Assembly (NCBI RefSeq): GCF_000300275.1
Contig: NZ_AMRN01000014.1
Location: 1 to 54,278, forward strand
Origin: Thalassospira profundimaris WP0211
GTDB lineage: Bacteria; Pseudomonadota; Alphaproteobacteria; Rhodospirillales; Thalassospiraceae
Direction of reading: 5' to 3'
DNA length: 54,278 nt
Positions 52,195-54,278 of the stretch are shown here, piece after piece. Positions within the stretch are counted from its first letter, which is position 1, and each line of letters opens with the position of its first letter. Both the position numbers and the translations under genes were made by a program. Below the pieces are notes generated by a model. It was not told the origin of the DNA, searched no databases, and worked only from the letters and a program-made list of their open reading frames with translations.

Positions 52195-53292
52195 ATGACT
52201 GATCGCGCATCCCTGACCGACACCGTCCCCGGACGTTACTGGCACCATCTCGACGATGGCCGCATTCAGTGCGATGTCTGTCCGCGCTTTTGCAAGCTCA
52301 AGGACGGGCAGCGGGGCTTGTGTTTTGTCCGCGCCCGCCAAGGCGATCAGATGGTGCTGACGACGTGGGGCCGATCATCGGGTTTTTGCATCGACCCGAT
52401 CGAAAAAAAGCCGCTCAATCACTTTCTGCCCGGGACACCGATCCTGTCGTTCGGCACGGCAGGCTGTAATCTGACCTGCAAGTTCTGCCAGAATTACGAA
52501 ATCTCCAAAGCGCGCGAGATGGACAAGCTTTCCTCGCTCGCTACCCCGGAAATGATCGCCAAAACCGCCAAGGCGCATGGCTGCTCGGCAGTCGCCTTTA
52601 CCTATAATGATCCGGTGATCTTTCTGGAATATGCCGTTGATGTCGCCATTGCCTGCCGCGAAATGGGCCTGCGCACCGTGGCGGTCACGGCGGGTTACAT
52701 TGGCGACAAGGCGCGCGAGGAATTCTTCCGCCACATGGATGCCGCCAATGTCGATTTGAAGGGCTTTACGGATCGCTTTTATCATCAGTTGTGCTCCGCC
52801 CATCTGGGTGACGTGCTGGAAACGCTTAAATATCTGCGCCATGAAACCGGGGTCTGGATGGAGCTGACCAACCTTGTGATCCCCGGCGAAAATGATGGCG
52901 ACGCGGAATTTCACGAAATGACTCAGTGGGTGCAGAGTGAACTCGGCCCTGATGTGCCGATGCATTTTTCGGCCTTTCATCCTGACTGGAAAATGATGGA
53001 TACGCCGCGCACCCCGCCTGAAACCTTGGTGCGTGCGCGCAAGATCGCCATGGAAAATGGCATTCGCTATGCCTATGTCGGCAATGTTCATGACAAAACC
53101 CACAGCAGCACCTTCTGCCATGCCTGCGGGGATATCCTGATTGGCCGTGACTGGTATCAGTTGTCTGACTGGAACCTTGATGCCCATGGCGCGTGTAAAA
53201 GCTGTGGCACCCATTGCGCCGGTGTGTTTCAGGCCAAACCCGGAACATGGGGCCCGAAACGCCAACCGGTCCGCTTGATGACCGGCAACTAA
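52195..53292 (+). CDS. amrS: AmmeMemoRadiSam system radical SAM enzyme
   Basis: A 365-aa radical-SAM protein. The cluster motif CNLTCKFC places Cys91, Cys95 and Cys98 on the 4Fe-4S site. An N-terminal CDVCPRFC and C-terminal CHACGD and CKSCGTHC motifs could bind extra metal or clusters. FTYNDPVIFLEYA and NLVIPGENDGDAEFH are typical of this PflA-like branch. The ATG at 52195 with GGAAAA upstream was chosen. Divergent from the fused partner, it presumably modifies or activates a substrate bound by it; no reaction is known. Confidence 0.93.
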   Translation: MTDRASLTDTVPGRYWHHLDDGRIQCDVCPRFCKLKDGQRGLCFVRARQGDQMVLTTWGRSSGFCIDPIEKKPLNHFLPGTPILSFGTAGCNLTCKFCQNYEISKAREMDKLSSLATPEMIAKTAKAHGCSAVAFTYNDPVIFLEYAVDVAIACREMGLRTVAVTAGYIGDKAREEFFRHMDAANVDLKGFTDRFYHQLCSAHLGDVLETLKYLRHETGVWMELTNLVIPGENDGDAEFHEMTQWVQSELGPDVPMHFSAFHPDWKMMDTPRTPPETLVRARKIAMENGIRYAYVGNVHDKTHSSTFCHACGDILIGRDWYQLSDWNLDAHGACKSCGTHCAGVFQAKPGTWGPKRQPVRLMTGN

Positions 53293-53341
53293 GCAGTCAA
53301 ATCCAACAAGACTTCAGCCATAATTCCACAGGGAGAACGTC

Positions 53342-53740
53342 ATGGAAATCAAACGCGCCGGATCGCAGGCCTCAACCGTCGGATCCCCGGAATATTTCAC
53401 CGGACGGGTCCGGATTGAACCGATCATCAGTGCCGCTGATCCCGCCCGTGTGGCCGCCGCCAATGTGACGTTCGAGCCGGGCGCACGCACCACATGGCAT
53501 ACCCATCCGCTGGGCCAGACCATCATCGTCACCGCCGGTTTTGGCCGGGCGCAACGCGAAGGCGGCCCGATTGAGGAAATCCGTCCCGGCGATATCGTCT
53601 GGTTTGAACCGGGCGAAAAACACTGGCACGGGGCCGGTCCCGAAACCGCCATGACCCATATCGCCATTCAGGAAAAGCTCAATGGCTCCCCGGTCGATTG
53701 GTTGGAGCCCGTGACCGATGCGGATTATCTCGGACAATAA
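53342..53740 (+). CDS. Cupin-domain protein
   Basis: A 132-aa single cupin. The first motif is visible as [20 protein letters not shown] with two metal-binding His and a Gln, then [14 protein letters not shown]; the second as [19 protein letters not shown] with a His. The metal site is intact apart from the Gln in place of the usual Glu. Similar small cupins are (de)carboxylases or quercetinase-like enzymes; the substrate is unknown. GGGAG lies about 8 bp upstream. It follows the radical-SAM gene by 49 bp on the same strand. Confidence 0.88.
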   Translation: MEIKRAGSQASTVGSPEYFTGRVRIEPIISAADPARVAAANVTFEPGARTTWHTHPLGQTIIVTAGFGRAQREGGPIEEIRPGDIVWFEPGEKHWHGAGPETAMTHIAIQEKLNGSPVDWLEPVTDADYLGQ

Positions 53741-53851
53741 GTGTGCGGTTGGATGTTTTTGCTGGCATTTTTTACTGGCACTGGGGCGTCATATCGCTAA
53801 ATTGCCGCAAAGTTTGACGCGGTTGGAAAGAAAGCACACACAGTGGCCGGG

Positions 53852-54278
53852 ATGAAAATTCGCAAAGCCCGTTTGGGTGATGTCGGGGCAATTTTTGCTA
53901 TCCGAAGCCGCGTGCGTGAAAACCACCTTTCCGCGTCTGAGCTGGCCGAACGCGGCATCACCAAACCCGCCTTTGGCAAATGGCTCGATCAGGGATACGG
54001 CATCTGGCTTGCCGATCTCGATGGCTCTGCCGCAGGCTTCGCCATCGCCATCCCGAATGAGGCCACCCTGTGGGCGCTGTTTGTCGATCCGGAATTTGAA
54101 GGGCGCGGGGTCGGCGCGGCATTGCTGCGCACCGCCGAAGACTGGCTGTTTGCCAAGGGATGTAATGACATCTCGCTAACCACCGGGGCCAATCCGGAAA
54201 ACCGCGCGCACGGCTTTTATGAAAGCCACGGCTGGCATTCCACGGGTGATGTCGAAAACGACGAAGTCGAATACATCA
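53852..54278 (+). CDS. GNAT family N-acetyltransferase (3' end outside window)
   Basis: At least 142 codons of an acetyltransferase. The start MKIRKARLGDVGAIFAIRSR is typical of GNATs, and motif A is visible as LFVDPEFEGRGVGAALLRTAE, with FYESHGW as the C-terminal motif. The ATG at 53852 was chosen; a GTG at 53843 is possible. The protein is open to the window end and probably lacks only a few residues. Acceptor unknown. Confidence 0.87.
   Translation, partial: MKIRKARLGDVGAIFAIRSRVRENHLSASELAERGITKPAFGKWLDQGYGIWLADLDGSAAGFAIAIPNEATLWALFVDPEFEGRGVGAALLRTAEDWLFAKGCNDISLTTGANPENRAHGFYESHGWHSTGDVENDEVEYI

Noticed and set aside
1..54278. tRNA genes, rRNA genes or CRISPR arrays
   Set aside because: No cloverleaf with CCA-end context, rRNA segment or regularly spaced direct repeats was seen on either strand by eye.

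Overview
The window looks like a chromosomal segment of a free-living alphaproteobacterium. The RpoA, L17, EF-Tu and PccA/PccB sequences, the tuf-rpsJ...secY-adk-rpsM-rpsK-rpoA-rplQ order and an ATP12-family F1-ATPase chaperone all fit that class. The gene mix (propionyl-CoA carboxylase, NitT/TauT-type uptake, a PAS-GGDEF protein, AmmeMemoRadiSam genes) would suit a marine Rhodospirillales organism of the Thalassospira type. The genus is an inference from remembered gene character, not a search result. I see no tRNA, rRNA, CRISPR array, insertion sequence or prophage gene.

Layout. Bases 1-14408 hold the 3' end of tuf followed by a complete S10-spc-alpha ribosomal supercluster, all on the + strand, with secY and adk in their usual place and a strong terminator after rplQ. 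Several internal gaps (tuf/rpsJ, rplO/secY, adk/rpsM, rpsK/rpoA, rpoA/rplQ) carry GC-rich hairpins. Bases 14532-25648 hold a Do-family periplasmic protease, an MFS permease, rarA, azoR, a DUF1499 protein, crcB overlapping an RluC-type pseudouridine synthase, a small conserved protein, two HAD hydrolases with an SRPBCC protein, and a Tat-type dienelactone hydrolase. Bases 25678-28373 are a three-gene ABC importer on the - strand. Bases 28648-36745 hold the ATP12 chaperone, a multi-PAS diguanylate cyclase, an orphan ABC exporter membrane domain, and pccB-pccA. Bases 37275-40849 hold an HAD / DUF1244 / acylphosphatase operon, a secreted HAD-type acid phosphatase and an EamA transporter. Bases 40865-49600 are mostly accessory or metabolic: DUF4336, an AT-rich sulfotransferase-like gene, a FAD-linked oxidase, Sua5/TsaC, an MFS permease, CysQ, DUF2750 and a GlxA-type AraC regulator divergent from a rhodanese. 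Bases 50181-54278 hold a GNAT protein, a fused Memo-AMMECR1 protein divergent from its radical-SAM partner, a cupin and a truncated GNAT gene.

The most unusual feature is a pair of intergenic elements of about 260 bp, at 22438-22702 (+) and 36813-37073 (-). Each folds as a three-way junction: a 31-32 bp outer stem encloses two complex hairpins. The two copies share almost the same internal loops and junction sequence (70 of 81 identical positions in one arm). Their outer stem and one inner stem have unrelated sequences that stay self-complementary, and another stem shows double compensatory changes. That pattern indicates selection on structure. I do not recognise the element as a described RNA or DNA family.
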